From Oscheius tipulae (lineage: Eukaryota > Nematoda > Chromadorea > Rhabditida > Rhabditidae), in the NCBI GenBank assembly GCA_037178975.1, contig JASJZH010000001.1, positions 8,168,501 through 8,232,500 on the forward strand: a stretch of 64,000 nt of DNA. Reading direction: 5' to 3'. Shown piece after piece: positions 10,121 through 24,420 of this stretch. The translations under genes were made by a program, and so were the position numbers. Every line of letters starts with the position of its first letter. Positions within the stretch are counted from its first letter, which is position 1. Under the pieces are notes generated by a model. It was not told the origin of the DNA. It made no database searches and was given only the letters and a program-made list of their open reading frames with translations.

Positions 10121-13100
10121 TTAACAGCAGGCCTGTGCGCGGTCAGTGAACATTTCTTGACCAAAGCTACATTTTCCGGCTTTGCATGTTCCGCAAAGTT
10201 GTAGAGCTTAAAAAGATCGCCATCTTTGCAGAACATCGAAAACTAAACGAATGTCGTCTTCACCTCGAAATGGGGCGCGATCGGACCGATCAGACCCCGG
10301 GCACATTGAATTACTGACAGGACACGCACAGACCGAACTGAACCAACCTCTGTCAGCACCCCCCGTCAACACCCCGTGTGTGGGTGCGTGTGAACGGACT
10401 CTATAAATCGGGTGTAAACGAGTAATAGTCCCCTGGGGGCACGGCTTGACGTGGGCCCCCTTCTTCACCCCTCTCAAAATGGTTTTGCGTTCTCAATGTC
10501 TGACTCAGTTCGGAGACTCGATGACGATAACATTTCGTCCAAACGACGCTAATATCATCCCAAAGTGGCCCAATTTAAAGAGGTGTACGAAAGCGGCTCC
10601 TCGACCTGGTCAAGGTACTCACTTTGGCAGAGTTTTGGGTTTCGGGGGGAGACGAACTCGATGGCCCCAGAACTGGGTATTCCCTTAGTCTTTTAGCAGA
10701 TCTCTGAGCTCGACCTTCTTCAGCAAATTTCTCCTCCTATTCGAGCGGAAACACATCTGGTGATGAAAAAGACGCGGCTTCCTCGTTTTTATCTCTGATC
10801 TCGGGACGAGAACGTCTGCTACGTCAAAGATCGAAACATTGATCTATATAGAAGGAGTCTACTACTTGTACCCTTCCACTCACAGTACCAAACCAGCTAC
10901 TGTATTAATTCAAGCTTAAAGAGCTACACCTAATTCAGGACATATTTTTGACCCTAGGCATCACCTTCAGAAAACCGCTAAATGGTCAGAACCACAATTG
11001 CCCAGTCCATGTTTGATGTGGTAATTGAGCGCGGGAAAAATTACTGAAGGAGGGAAGAAATAAGGAAGCGTAGGAGAGTCCACAGACTCCCAAGAGAGAC
11101 ATACATGATTCATTTTTCTGTTTTCTCTTGTGGAAAGGTCTCTGATCCCCCACGTTAAAACAATAACACTTTCAATTTAGGGAGGAATCTGGTAGTCGAA
11201 TAAACAAGGCAATAGTCTACGAGCTCCTACTTGGATCTGTTGTAGGTTCCAGTCCAAGCAATAAGTCGTCGGCTCTGATGTTTTCCGAGATCGTACCATT
11301 GTCGTGAAGTTACGATTCAATTATAAGCGCTTGGTTATTTGTCTCTGTTATTGGTTATATTTTCTGACTTCGGCTACATTTTACACTAGCCGTTTTAGGC
11401 AGCCTAATCTTACAATAGTGTGGACACTATGGATTGAAAACTTCTCCATCTCTCATCCGTTTTGTCCACGTCATCTCCCAAAACACTGATTGGGAAGTTT
11501 AGTTTGGAGACTCCCCCAATTGCGTCCAGAACAATTCCCTTGGAGTCGGATGCAATTCAATTAGCCTTACGCACATGGGGATTCATTTTACTACACCTCA
11601 GTCTGTACGGCCTTGTTAATACATTCGATCGAATTGCATGGTACTGTCTGCAATTTGGATCGAACAAATCTGAATACTGAAGTTGGCTACTGCCCAGCTC
11701 GTCTGCTCTCTATGAAAATCGCGTAGTCGTTTAGGAGAGGGCACAAACGCCTTCCGGAAGGAATCAATTTCGTGAAGACACGTAGAAGGATGGCTTAGGG
11801 TTAATGACCAGTAGAGGGATGAGAAGGTCAACTGGATACTTTGGGTGTTTCTTTAAAAAAAGTCACTATGCTCCACCCCATGAGACTGATCTCAGTTCTA
11901 AGGGTAAACCTCGGAACTTCTCCTACTGCTTACCGTACTCAGTTCACCGAGGTTTTTTTCCAACAAGTTCAATCTTTTGTGTGGGTGTTTTCAATCACAC
12001 AGCCTTTCTACAGGAAATTGAAAAGACTCTTAGGACACACGAAAAGGACGTGGGGACACAGGAAATTACCCAGTCATTTTTGGTTCTTTCGTAGGGAAGA
12101 AAACGTAGATCTTTGATTGGAGAACAGCATAAAGAATAGAATTTTTCGTTACGCTGACCACTGCTACAGTAATGGGAGTTCAGGATCTAAAGGACTAAAA
12201 GCAGTAGGATAAAGTGTTCTAGTATCCTGAGGAACTGACTAAGGAGGGTCTTGGTAGGCTGAGCTACCGAAACCCATGAGTTGATAAGAGTAAAACTCTT
12301 GGGTCACGACGACACTGTAAGAACTACAGTAATCCCGGTAAAACTCACGGCAATGGAGAGCAACAAAGCCGAGCGGATGATTGTCCTCGTGAAGTCCATG
12401 TCAGTAGAGACGGCGAGGAAGAGTATGAGGGGGTCGTACCTCTCCAACAGGGGGCGGGATCTCTGGAGAAATTCACGTCACGACTGGGAGGAGCGGGGTG
12501 GGCGAGAGAAGACAACCTCTCCCGGGAGGGAGTTAGCGAGAGGTCGCGCGTGAAACAATCACTCATCGAGGCTGCCTCGTGTCTACTACGAAATCACTGC
12601 GGAGGATTTGTTTAGGGGAGACAACGGAAGCTGGAAGTATTATGGCTGGGACTGTTACTGTGTGTATCCAACTCTTTGTGCTTTTATTGGACTGCCTTGG
12701 ACTTTGTCTGAAGCAGTTCAACCGAATCTAACAGTCTCTGTCACTATTCTGAAAGTGACTCACTCGATATCTAGCGCTCCTGCCAGCTGGTCAGAATAAT
12801 CTCTCGACAGTCTACTTGTCCGGTCGTAGACTCTTACGTTGTAAAGAAGGCCTGTCAGTTATAGCCCTTGTACTTTTCTCTACCCCAGTTGGGAATGGAA
12901 GAGCTACAACGACTGAAGGAGATTACGAAGCATGCGACGCGTTCAAACGTATCCCGTAGACCGGCCCTACACCAAGGATCTACCAAGATCAAAATAACTG
13001 TAGTACAAAAGAACCCATCTTCTATCACTCTGGTCATTGGAAGACTGACGCTTCTAGCTGCTGAAAAGCCGAAACAATGTAACTTTCTAAGGTCTGATGG

Positions 13101-13341
13101 ACATACTCTTTTCAGACGTCGGTCTTCAGATCTGTCCTGCAAAAACATCTTCTCCAAAACGATAGTCATCCGTCACTTTCCAAATCGCCCTCTTCCCACT
13201 ACATTTCCTCTAAACTCCCACTCGTCTATGATTTACCGCCATTAAAATGAGTACGCCATATTCCCTCAGGGATAATATCAGGAAACCGGAAATGTTACTT
13301 GAATTCATAAAATCCTAAAAACCACTTTCTGATAACTGATA
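10121..13341. other. 3.2-kb stretch without a recognisable gene
   Basis: No open frame here shows recognisable protein content or a convincing splice pattern. It holds a copy of the foldback repeat at about 10150..10235 (GCAAAGTTGTAGAGC with TTTGCAGAACATCG). A TATA-like CTATAAAT near 10402 (+) lies in a GC-rich block, and a second GC-rich block lies at 12450..12560. The upstream control region of the neuropeptide gene is expected here. Confidence 0.5.
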
Positions 13342-14628
13342 TCACTTGGAGGAGCGCCAATTCTCGACGAGAAACTTCTTCCACGACTTGACCTTGAAAT
13401 CGTAGCCGCTAGCGGTAACCTCGTAGTCAACAATCTGAAAGTGTTACATCCATAAAACACAGAAAAGTGATTCAAAAATCCCACGCATGTTTTTGTTTTC
13501 CGTGACTACGAGTTGTGAATTGTGATATAGCGGAGTCAGGGAGGGGGCTTTTCAATGAAGGCGGTCTACCAGAAGAAGATGTGGAACATTTGAGACTACT
13601 AGCTTATTTTAAAATCCTCTCCACGTCACTTTTTCCAAATTTGGCCGTAAATTTGAGCTCGCGCGTTAACTTTCTCTCCGTCTTTAGACAACAACCAATT
13701 AGGCGACGCTGAGTGACAAAATCTTATACCATGCTCATGGAGTCGGTATGATTTAGGGGGAGCGTGGGTCTACAGTAATCTGGAAATTACCTCCGTTCGT
13801 TCGACCTCGGCCAGCTCGTTGTTGTCTGCATAGGGACCAATGAAGACGTCCACGATATCTTCTTTTTGAACCTGAAATCTTGAAGATGATGAGTCATTCG
13901 AGAACAATATTTTCTCCGCGACCTCCGCGCGCCGAAATACGAGCATGCAGGGCGAATTTGAGAAGGTAGCCTATTAGAAGTTTTCTAGTCTTTTGGACCT
14001 TGGATTCGCGGAAAGAGGAAAAACTTACATTGTAGGATTTTTTCGTGCAGGCTTCGTCGTTGACACGGACACGGCCTCCTGAGACGAGCTTTTCGCATTG
14101 TCTACAATCAGAAAACATCAGTATCAGGTTTTATAAAACAGCATTCAGTAAATTTTCTGAGCTGTGAGTAAAAATATATAATCATATTAAGTGGTTTTCA
14201 CGGTTACAGCAATTCAAAGTTTTATTGAAAAGTTGGTGTAATAGTATGAGGCGCTGCCTTAGCCCGAGCGACCCGAGTTCGATCCCCGTGAGTGACAAAA
14301 TTTTCCGTAAGCTATTTTGAGTAGAGAAAATGCATAGAAAAAGTTCTCGAGGTGGGAAACTGACAGGCTCACAAGATCCTAGGAACAAAAAGAGCGATTT
14401 CCAACATTGTAACTTGAAAAAAACCTACTCTCTGCTCTTGCCTGTAGCTTTGTTGACAAAGTTGTCGATTCGTCTGCTGCCAGCTTTCAGTGTCTTCAGC
14501 TTGTAATCTTTGGGCAGACCGTCCTCATCCAGTTCCACATTGCTCGAGGCTGGCCGTGAAAAGGCTGTCCATCTCGAAACTGCCAATCGACAAACCGACG
14601 TCCTTACTGCACATATAGCTGTGGCCAT
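13342..14628 (-). CDS. MTRES1: MTRES1-like mitochondrial S4-domain RNA-binding protein
   Basis: Homologue of mitochondrial transcription rescue factor 1 (C6orf203), which binds RNA through an S4-like domain and acts on mitochondrial transcription or ribosomes. Exons 14429..14628, 14029..14101, 13791..13871 and 13342..13434 give 148 residues. The N-terminus (MATAICAVRTSVCRLAVSRW) resembles a mitochondrial presequence. The S4 core spans the junctions: LKAGSRRIDNFVNKATGKS, then GGRVRVNDEACTKKSYN, then VQKEDIVDVFIGPY, ending with a basic/aromatic tail KVKSWKKFLVENWRSSK. It is shorter than the human protein. It begins only 97 bp downstream of the eEFSec stop; a TTTTTCAG in the gap could be a trans-splice acceptor. 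The family call rests on the S4 pattern and is moderately sure. Confidence 0.75.
14231..14300 (+). repeat. tRNA-like element in MTRES1-like intron
   Basis: Carries CCCGAGCGACCCGAGTTCGA followed by TCCCCGTG, a B-box-like T-arm, with GTATGAGGCGCTGCCTTAGC upstream. It resembles the element at 15221..15280. It is located in intron 14102..14428. Confidence 0.6.
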
Positions 14629-14725
14629 TTCCTAAATTTCCAGCTGACATATTTGCAAACAAACGCCTGGATAATTCCTCTGAAAAACAGGTCAAAACAA
14701 ACTGGAAAAAAAAATGGATCAAAAT

Positions 14726-16735
14726 TTATGGAATGTATGATTTTACAGTTTTGTCATGTAGGTACTTTTTCAGATGCAGACGCACAGTGACCGGCTCCCC
14801 TCGGGCCATCTTCTCGGCAACTTCTGGTCGAAGAGGGTTCGAAAAGGATAATCGAGCCTTGCCACTTTTTCCGAAACTGCTCTCGACTCGACCCACGTCT
14901 CCAGTCGACAATACGACTGACATTCCCTCGAAAATGGACATTTTGGTCTCCTTCTTGAACAGCGTATGACAGATGACGCTTCGCGGATTTTCTATTCTAA
15001 AATTTGGTCATGAAGCCGCAAGAGATTTCATACCTCTCGAGCTGTCCTTCCCGTTGTTTTCTGACGAAGCGTCTCACGGCGCCGAGGTCGGAAATTGGTT
15101 CAATAATCTTCCCGTGGAAGGCAAAACGACAGCCTTTTCCTGAAATTTGTTAGCACTTTTTGATAACAGGAGAGTTTAGTGACCAGAAATCTATTCTACG
15201 CGAGCCGTGTCTGTCTTTCTTTCCAAGTTGGTGCTTTCAGCTCGAGCGACCCGTGTTCGAACCCGCTTGGTGGTCAAACTTCTTTTTTTGTCATGCACGT
15301 TTTAGTGCGGAGACTATGGGCCAGTTTTACCCGGACGCCTCTTAAATAAATGAACCTTGATGATCCAACTTGGAGGCGATATAGAAAAAGCCGGGTCGGA
15401 CAAAGACTGGCCGATCCAATGCTATCACAGCTATGCAGGGAGACGTCATTGTGGACAGCTGCTCGTATTCTTCTGGAAATCCGAATTTATTTGGTTCTTA
15501 CCATCTTAAAGCTCCTACCTGAAGTGGAGGGATGCTCTAGAGCCTCTTTGGTAGCCGTCAGAAAGTTGCATTCGGCCATAATCGTTTCGAAGCCGGTAGA
15601 AATGTGTATTTTAGAGCCAGAGGTGACTGTCCCCTTGTAGAACCCTATTGAAGTGACGGAACAAAAGGCATACTGCAGTTCTTTGAGGTCAGATGGAGAG
15701 GAAACTGAGTGGAACGGTTGAAAAACAAAAGATTCATACTCATAGTCCTCGAAATTGAATCTGCTTGGAGATTTTGAACGAGGATGGCTACACGTTCACC
15801 TAGCTCGACTTGATCGCATTTCTCCTTCCAGCTTTCGAGGCCCTTGACCTTTCGAACCTCTTTGAGAGACGGGATTTCGATTTCCTGATTCAGTCTTCAA
15901 GTTTTCAGTTGACTTAAGATATTTTAAAGACGAATACCGGATGACACCGTCGACCACAGTTCCCGTCAGAACGGAGCCTTTGCCCTTGATTGGGAAACAG
16001 TGATCCAAGGCGACGAGCAGTCTGCAAAAAACTATTCCGTTAGCGTCGAAAAAGGCTCCTACTTCCCAGAATTACTCCTCTCCGGACTGTACAACTTTTC
16101 CTCCAGTGTCCGCATCAAATTCTGCAGTTGTTCTTCCGACGGCGGATTGAGAGAAAGCGGGACAACTGGAGTCTCCGCACTAGTTCCAAGAGCCTTTAGT
16201 CCTTTCCTTAGTTTGCTTGAAATGGCAGGGATCTGAAGCTTTTTTTACAGTTAGTTTGCTTATAAAAAGGCTCACGTCTTCTTCTTGCACGAGGTCAATC
16301 TTGTTCAGGACGACGACGACTCGTTCCGGACAGAATATGGAGCAGAGAAGAAGATGTTCGGCTGTCTGAGGCTGGATTCCACAAGAAGCGTCAACAACCT
16401 GTCTAGAGATGGGGATTTTGCGATTAGCAGACGGAAAACTGACAACTATGGCCATGTCGAAGACGGAACTGGCTGCCAGGACGGCCCGAATAAGACCAGC
16501 GTGTCCGGGACAATCGACGAGGGCCAGACGACGTCCAGCCACGAAACAACACGAGAATCTGGAGATTCCTCGTTATTTGCGAGCACACTATATACCCTAA
16601 ATCGAGCGTATTTCTCCGACCGCCCTTGTCCGCATGCTTGTCGAATGCCGCCGTGCTGGCCAGCTCGGCTATGGCTCGCGATAGTGTCGTCTTGCCGCAA
16701 TCGACGTGGCCCAGAATACCAACGTTAAGGGACAT
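14726..16735 (-). CDS. EEFSEC: Selenocysteine-specific elongation factor eEFSec (SelB family)
   Basis: GTPase that delivers Sec-tRNA[Ser]Sec to UGA codons, together with SECIS-binding protein. Ten exons: 16596..16735, 16444..16558, 16276..16398, 16063..16232, 15938..16021, 15740..15894, 15519..15704, 15356..15472, 15035..15139 and 14726..14991, giving 486 residues with every junction in frame. GTPase motifs: G1 GHVDCGKT (9-16), G3 DCPGH (62-66), G4 NKID (117-120). The next domain has LLVALDHCFPIKGKGSVLTG. The C-terminal SelB extension includes GKGCRFAFHGKIIEPIS and SIFEGMSVVLSTGDVGRVES. It is somewhat shorter than the human enzyme. The ATG lies just after TTCCTTCCAG. The gene lies 207 bp downstream of the GALE stop, consistent with an operon. 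Confidence 0.93.
15221..15280 (+). repeat. tRNA-like element in eEFSec intron
   Basis: Reads GCTTTCAGCTCGAGCGACCC then GTGTTCGAACCCGC, a B-box-like sequence. It lies in the 216-bp intron 15140..15355 of eEFSec, which is several times longer than the other introns of that gene because of this insertion. Confidence 0.6.
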
Positions 16736-16942
16736 CTAGCTGGAAGGAAATGCTCGAACGTGCTCTCCTTGTTAACTAGGTACTTGGCAATGCAAAGAAA
16801 CAATGTAAGACCTTGAACAAGTTTACGAAAAAACGATTTATAATCTGTTAGTATTTGGAATGTTTACAGGTAATAATAAAACTCCACTCATAATACAAAG
16901 AACCCATAAACCTGTATACAAAAAGTAAAAAGAAGAAGGTTT

Positions 16943-18613
<1,671 letters not shown>

Positions 18614-19133
18614 CGCCCTGTAAAATGGCCAATGGCTATCAAGGCGGGAGATATTAGTGCCCAATGCGGGCCAGAGAAAGAGATAAGGATGGAACGGCGA
18701 TGAGATTTGATGCAAACTGACGAGGGCGGTGGGAGGAGCGGCGAATCAGCGTTACACTCATCATTTGATGTTTGAAAAGCAAAATTGGCTGACTGGGTCA
18801 ATATTAGTATTGGACACGTAAGAAAATAACAATCCGATCATGTCAGACAGGGCATTCCAATCACCCACGCAGTCTGGGAATAGAAAATCGATGAAGACGA
18901 CCAAATATTTTAGCCCAGCAGTATTTTTTGTGACTTGTAGTAAAAGAGGAGGAAGATTGACTGAAAAAGTCGTGGCAATCTGTTCCGTTCGTGTATGCCG
19001 CGAGAACACGGGTTGGGTCACGTTTCTCGTCATTGCGGGGTCATTCCCACATCTTTTTGTGTTTATTCAGCTCTGTCAATAATAAAATAAACCGGGAACA
19101 CTGGAAAAGATCAATAACAAATTGGAGAAAGCT
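18614..19133. other. Spacer between GALE and PEX11
   Basis: 520 bp upstream of GALE and downstream of PEX11. A minus-strand AATAAA (TTTATT near 19061 on +) may serve PEX11. No gene or repeat is recognised. Confidence 0.5.
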
Positions 19134-20031
19134 TTAGAAGACTTTGTAGAGGCCGATCAGAGACGCGACCAGGGAGAAGAAGGCTGCCTGTCGAGGCGAC
19201 AGCTTGCCAGCCCAGAGAAACTGAAAACGAACTGATTTTCGGGACATACAATCGATTCCAGAGATCATTTTTCGAGAGAAAAAAGCCGGCCGGTTCAGCG
19301 ATTTTTGACCTTTTCAATAAAAAGGCAACAAAAGACTTATAGCCCCATTTGTAACGCCCGATAACGGATTTTGACACTTACTTTGTGTGGAAGAGAGTGA
19401 ATAGCCGAGATGAAGTCACTTGTCAGCCCTGTCAGCGTTATTATGTCCTCTTTGGCCTTTTCCATGTCTTTTTTCTTTAAAATCAAATGAATCTAAACTA
19501 CCTTTTCTCGTTGTTTTCGATATAACTCACTTGCTTAGTAATGCTACACACTAAGGCCGCTATCCAGAGATAGAGACACCATCGCCAAAGACGAGGCGAA
19601 TCCATATTCATTAGTTTGGCATCCGACAGCCAAGCACAGAGCTCTACAACTCCGTAGACTGTGTAAATTCCCGTAACACCAGCGTTACAGGCATAATCGA
19701 GCTAAAAAAAAAAAGGAGCAATAGAGCCGGAATGCCAGAGGAAAACCGATTCCATGGAAATTGAAGAATCGTGAAAACTGCTCACCTTATCGTGTGGCTT
19801 CGTCTCCAAAATATGTCTGCAGGCTTTGAGCATGGACGGATGGTTGAACTGTCGCAAAACGAGACGAGCAGCACTCAGCTGCTTCGCCAAGGCCAGAAAA
19901 GCATCCTTTTTTTCAGAGCCGGGCGCGTGTGCTCGAAGCTGGAGCCAAAATGCCAAGGAGCGCAGCGTTTTGTCTCGGCCAGGGTAGATTTGAAGAACAC
20001 GGACGACATTGTCGAGATCCAATGTAGCCAT
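19134..20031 (-). CDS. PEX11: Peroxisomal membrane biogenesis protein PEX11, gamma-like
   Basis: PEX11 proteins sit in the peroxisome membrane, elongate it and promote fission. Exons 19786..20031, 19531..19701, 19382..19474 and 19134..19220 give 198 residues. The N-terminus has the characteristic GRDKTLRSLAFWLQL segment and an amphipathic region AKQLSAARLVLRQFNHPSML. A hydrophobic region follows (RWCLYLWIAALVCSIT). The C-terminal signature is IHSLPHKFLWAGKLSP, then a last membrane helix FFSLVASLIGLYKVF. The acceptor of exon 3 (TTTTAAAG) is weak and rests on the frame. It is 235 bp downstream of eIF6. Confidence 0.88.
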
Positions 20032-20266
20032 TTTGTGAGAAGGGGGTACTGACTGACAAGGGTACGGAGTACACGCCTCCTCGTCCCAAAACTAAGGGGC
20101 AGACTACGTTCTAGCGCGCGGGAAGACCGAATTAATCGATTACACGTGAGAGCGAGAGCGTATGAAGACGCTTTATCAGCTGTGATAGGAGCTCCGGGAT
20201 GGGGGTAACAATTGTAGCAAATTCAACAACAAAATACGAGGTGGGAACAGGAGAAAAGGACTGACA

Positions 20267-21226
20267 CTACAACATGCTCTCGATGAGAGTATCGCGGAGC
20301 TGGTTGCTGATGGTCGACGGTTGTCCTTGTTCACCCAGCTTGAAGATACTTTCCACCACCGACAGCTCCGTGGAAGTCGTGTCGAGACCGCAGAAGGCTG
20401 TCCAGTCGTTGACGCACATGCCAGCGCCAATCAGCTCAGATCCGCGATTGATCGTTCCGGCAACGACGGGGATCTGAAACAAATGAGTATTAGAAAACTG
20501 TTTAAGAAAGATATTTTATCCGATGCAGTTTTGCTCAATCTTGGAGAAAACCAGTGAGAAAAATTACCTGAAGGAGAGCAGCCAGCTCTCTCTGGGTGTC
20601 GGGAGGAGTCCTAGCAGCTACAAGACATCCTTGCGACGAAAGTGCGCAATAGCTTCCAACCTGAACCGAACAAGATTAAGAGGTCAGGAAAAGACTACTT
20701 ACCAGACTGTTCTGAGCCAAACTGACACGGAAGACTTCGCATTTCAGTGTCTCGACAATGGCCTGTTCGGTTTCTTGACTGATTTCAGCGTGAACAAGTG
20801 CGACGTGATCGTTGCACGCGATAACATTGCCCAAGGCAGAAAGACGTTCATCAATACGACGAACTTTTACCTTAACTTGAGGATAAAAGATTGAAAAGTG
20901 TAAAAGTGAACCTCATCAGGAAGGGAGTTGCGAATGTGCTGAAGCTCCTGATCGGTCGTGGCACTCGGGACGAGAAGTCCGTGACGGTTTCCGACAGCCA
21001 CACGGCCAACAATTCTTGTGGATGCAATTGTGGTGTGGATGACGGGAATGACGTCGGAGAGCTCAGATTCGACAAAACTGAAGGCGAAATTGTAAAGTGA
21101 CCAAGAAAATGGGACGAACCTGTAGAAATTCTGCGTAGCTCCAACTCCCACAAGACAATAGCTGTTAGTCAAACGGCAGAAGACGCCGACATCATTGCTG
21201 CCTTCGTAATCGACGCGGAGAGCCAT
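20267..21226 (-). CDS. EIF6: Eukaryotic translation initiation factor 6 (eIF6)
   Basis: Anti-association factor that binds the 60S subunit and is needed for its biogenesis and export. Exons 21120..21226, 20912..21077, 20703..20870, 20568..20660 and 20267..20473 give 246 residues, matching the family length. The pentein-fold signatures are clear: [40 protein letters not shown], and [20 protein letters not shown]. The ATG is three bases after TTTTCAG, an expected trans-splice acceptor. It is probably the first gene of the minus-strand cluster, and faces AATF across a 728-bp spacer. Confidence 0.97.
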
Positions 21227-21954
21227 GTTCTGAAAACTGCGGCGGTAAAATTGGAGGAGACATGTTTATAAGATTGTAGTGGATTTCGAAACAGCTGGAG
21301 GTGGTCAAAGATAGGTTTTCGGGGAAAAAACAAGATTTTTCAAACTGTTGTGCAATAAGTATAGGACAGAGAGGATATCGGGGCTTTCGAAGGCAGGAGA
21401 AACGCGGCAGGACCTGTGGCCCGTCTCCTAGAGTGAGGAGCAGATTTACAGGCAACAGTTGTTCAAAATTTAATTTTCCTCGCCAACATGTCCGCACTGG
21501 TGTCATCTTTTGCCGAATTTTATGGTGAACAGATGACTTTAGTGAGAAAATCGCTGTAAAGTTACTCTACATTTTGTACGGATCTTTCTGAGCGAATAGC
21601 TACGTAAACGTTTCAATGTTCCTATTATATTTAATGGCTGCAAGCATTATCGTACTTTTCTGTCTAGAAATAAAGCAAAAGGAAGGCAATACAGCAGAAA
21701 ACAGTGCAATGGAAAGGAGAGTGAAATGACATCGCTGTATTGCAAGAATTCCTATTTTGCGCCAAAAAAAGTATTCCGATAACGAAACTGCGTTTTGAGA
21801 CCATACAGTAATTTAATTCTTTTTTTTTTAACAAAAGTAGTACAAAAATGCAACCATTACCTAAAATTCAGCAAATTTGTGTCAGAGATATCCCATTTCT
21901 GTCTCGTCTTGCCCATTCTTTTGTTGATTCCTAGAAACCAATAAATTTATAGAA
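21227..21954. other. Divergent spacer between eIF6 and AATF
   Basis: About 730 bp, probably holding promoters for both divergent ribosome-biogenesis genes. It is AT-rich towards AATF. No recognisable gene was found. Confidence 0.5.
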
Positions 21955-24281
21955 ATGTCTTTTCTCAAAGAGCTGGCCAAATTGGCCGAGCCAGCTCCGT
22001 CGTTACCGGATCTAGAGGACGAGACTATTGAAGGCAAGCCCTTTTTTCTCTTCTGGTATTTGAAAATTTTAGACAATAAAGTGAGCCAAAGCAAATTTGA
22101 TGAAGGAGACGACGAGGGTCCAGTCAGACGGCGGATTATTGGGTCGCAGCTCCAAGACGACGAAAGATATGCCGGAAAGAAGGTATTTCATTGTTATGGC
22201 AACTGGAAACATTCCACTTTTCAGGTCAAACGCTGTGACATTTTCGGCACAAATGATGTGAGTGACGACGAATTTGAGGAGGACTTTGCCGATGACGAAG
22301 AAAGTAGCATGGCTGAAAAACCGACACAAGTGGACAGCAGTGAAGAAGATGCCGACGACGAAGAGGACGATGCTGATGAAGAAGAGGACGAGGAAGGCTC
22401 AATTTCGGAGGGACAGCTCCAAAAGGCGATGGAAAACGGCGACGAAGACGGCTTTTCGGAAGAGCAATCTGTCGCTGACGAGTCGGAAGAGGAAGACGAA
22501 GCTTCCGCCATGGATCAGACGACCAATGACATGAAGAACATCATGCTCGATGTGGATAAGGACAAGGAGTCCAAGAAAGGTTTTTTTTACACATTTTTTT
22601 TTACAATTATCGTAATTTTCCAGCTATATCCGTTCGTGAGCAGCTCAAGACGTGGGATCAGCTGCTCTTCCTCAAAATTAAGCTTCAAGCAGCCAGCCGA
22701 GCCTACAATCGTCTGCCTCGCGGCCACTTGGCTAAAGAATTGATGAAGAACTGCGATGAGGAGACGAGAAAGAACATGCTGTTGGCCAGGAAGAATGCGA
22801 AAGAACTCGTGGAGCTGCTCCTGGCAGCCGAGAAGGCTCTTCTTGGATCGAGTCCACTGACTCAGAGCATCGTTGGTATAGAAGGAGGTTGGAAATTCTT
22901 TTCTCTAGTCAAATTAGCTATGCTCTCACCTTCACCTCATGAAATCTTTAAGGAATGGTTGATTCTGACGACGAAGAAATCGAAAGCAGTGAGGACGAGG
23001 TCGAAGAAGATGAGGTTGGAGAAGACGAGGATGATCTGGACGAAGAGGAGGCTGCGAAGGAGAAGACTTCGATGGGCTGGAAAGCCCAGGAAAAGCAGCT
23101 GAAGGAGAATGAGACCAAATTTGACAAGTTCAGGTGCAGTTTTAACAAGTTCCGCAAAGAAATAGTCTTTCAGAAGCTCCACCTTGGTCAAATGGGACGA
23201 AAGAACCAAACTGACGGGTCCCCGTCGGGCTAAAGATGCCAGGAAAGATTTCTCTGCTTTCGAACAGGGCAGTGTCGTTCAACAGATTGACAAGGTAACC
23301 GTTTCTTAATGACGAAACATGAACTACTATTTCAGATAATGGCAGACAAGGTCAGAATCTTGAAGCGCTCCCAGACAAAACGGTCCGATCACGATCGAAT
23401 TGGAGCCGATCCTGAGGCCGATGTTGACGAGGAAATCTTCGACGATGACGACTTCTACCAGGTTCTGCTAAAGGAGATGATCGACAAGAAGACGAGTGCC
23501 TCTCAGGACCCAATTGCCATGACGAGAAGCTTCATCGAGATGCAGAACTTGCGCAACAAGAGGTCCAAGAAGCGCGTCTTTGACAACAAACTCTCCAAGG
23601 TATGTATAAGTTTGTTTATTTAGGAACATAGCGCATTATTATCGGGAAAACTACGTATTCTCTGTGACTGTACTCGATTCCATTAGTAAAAAGCATCGCC
23701 GAATCTACTAGAATGACCTATGGCACCTGAACTTCGTTCACGAAATCATGCAGAAAAAATTAGAAAAAAGGCTTATTACTCGAACATTTTACCGCCAATC
23801 GACTTGAAAAATTCATCGTAGTAAAACTCGATACGCCCTTCGATATGAAACCAAGCACGTCAAAAAAAAGTATGGTCCTGTACTTTCAGAAACGTTCAGG
23901 TTTCCCAAAAAAATTCCAAGCCAAATTCAAATTTACTCGTTTTCGCGCTCTGAACCTCGGCAGCAAGTTGAATTTTCTTGAAATTTGAGGTTCCGCCTAA
24001 GGGTCTCGTCTCGAATTGCAATTCGTGCCGGGATTATTTAGGACCGGACACTCCTTAACCTGCTCAGTTCGACGAAGTGTCGCCTCTAGAGCAATTTTCT
24101 CACCGTAGTGTTCTGCCATTTTTGAACAATAGCTTAGCTAGTACGAAACGAGTATTTTCAGGACCGGAAGGTCAAGTACGTACCGATCCCAAAGCTGGTC
24201 AACTTCCATCCAGCCCGTCCGGAGCTCATCACCTGGACTCACGAATCCCGCAATGAACTCTTCAAATCCCTCTTCAAATAG
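21955..24281 (+). CDS. AATF: AATF/Che-1/Bfr2 nucleolar ribosome-biogenesis protein
   Basis: Component of the small-subunit processome in the nucleolus; in animals also a transcription cofactor. Exons 21955..22033, 22073..22182, 22225..22579, 22624..22875, 22953..23133, 23174..23294, 23336..23599 and 24162..24281 give 493 residues. It has two acidic low-complexity tracts, REQLKTWDQLLFLKIKLQAA (AATF leucine-zipper region), a conserved WDERTKLTG block, ILKRSQTKRSDHDR, and the TRAUB signature DEEIFDDDDFYQVLLKEMID. It ends in the Bfr2 C-terminal domain RNELFKSLFK. Introns 1 (39 bp, GC-AG) and 2 (42 bp) are multiples of three and lack stops, so retention would add residues rather than break the frame. 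The ATG lies two bases after TTTATAG. Confidence 0.93.
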
Positions 24282-24420
24282 TATCTTTTTTTTGTTCCTG
24301 ATTGTTGACCGTTGTTACGTTTAAAAAGTTTATTCTTTACAGATCTCTGACCTACAATAGTTTTACGAGAGAGTGGAAGGGAAAGCACAATACCCAGGCA
24401 TTTAGACGGGAAAACATAGA

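Noticed and set aside
12868-13245. Plus-strand 125-codon frame in the gene-poor interval
   Set aside because: No recognisable family, no splice context, and an equally long frame on the opposite strand.
22034-22072. AATF read straight through without introns 1 and 2
   Set aside because: The frame stays open, but the extra residues are hydrophobic and T-rich at the DNA level, flanked by GC-AG and GT-AG signals, so splicing is more likely.
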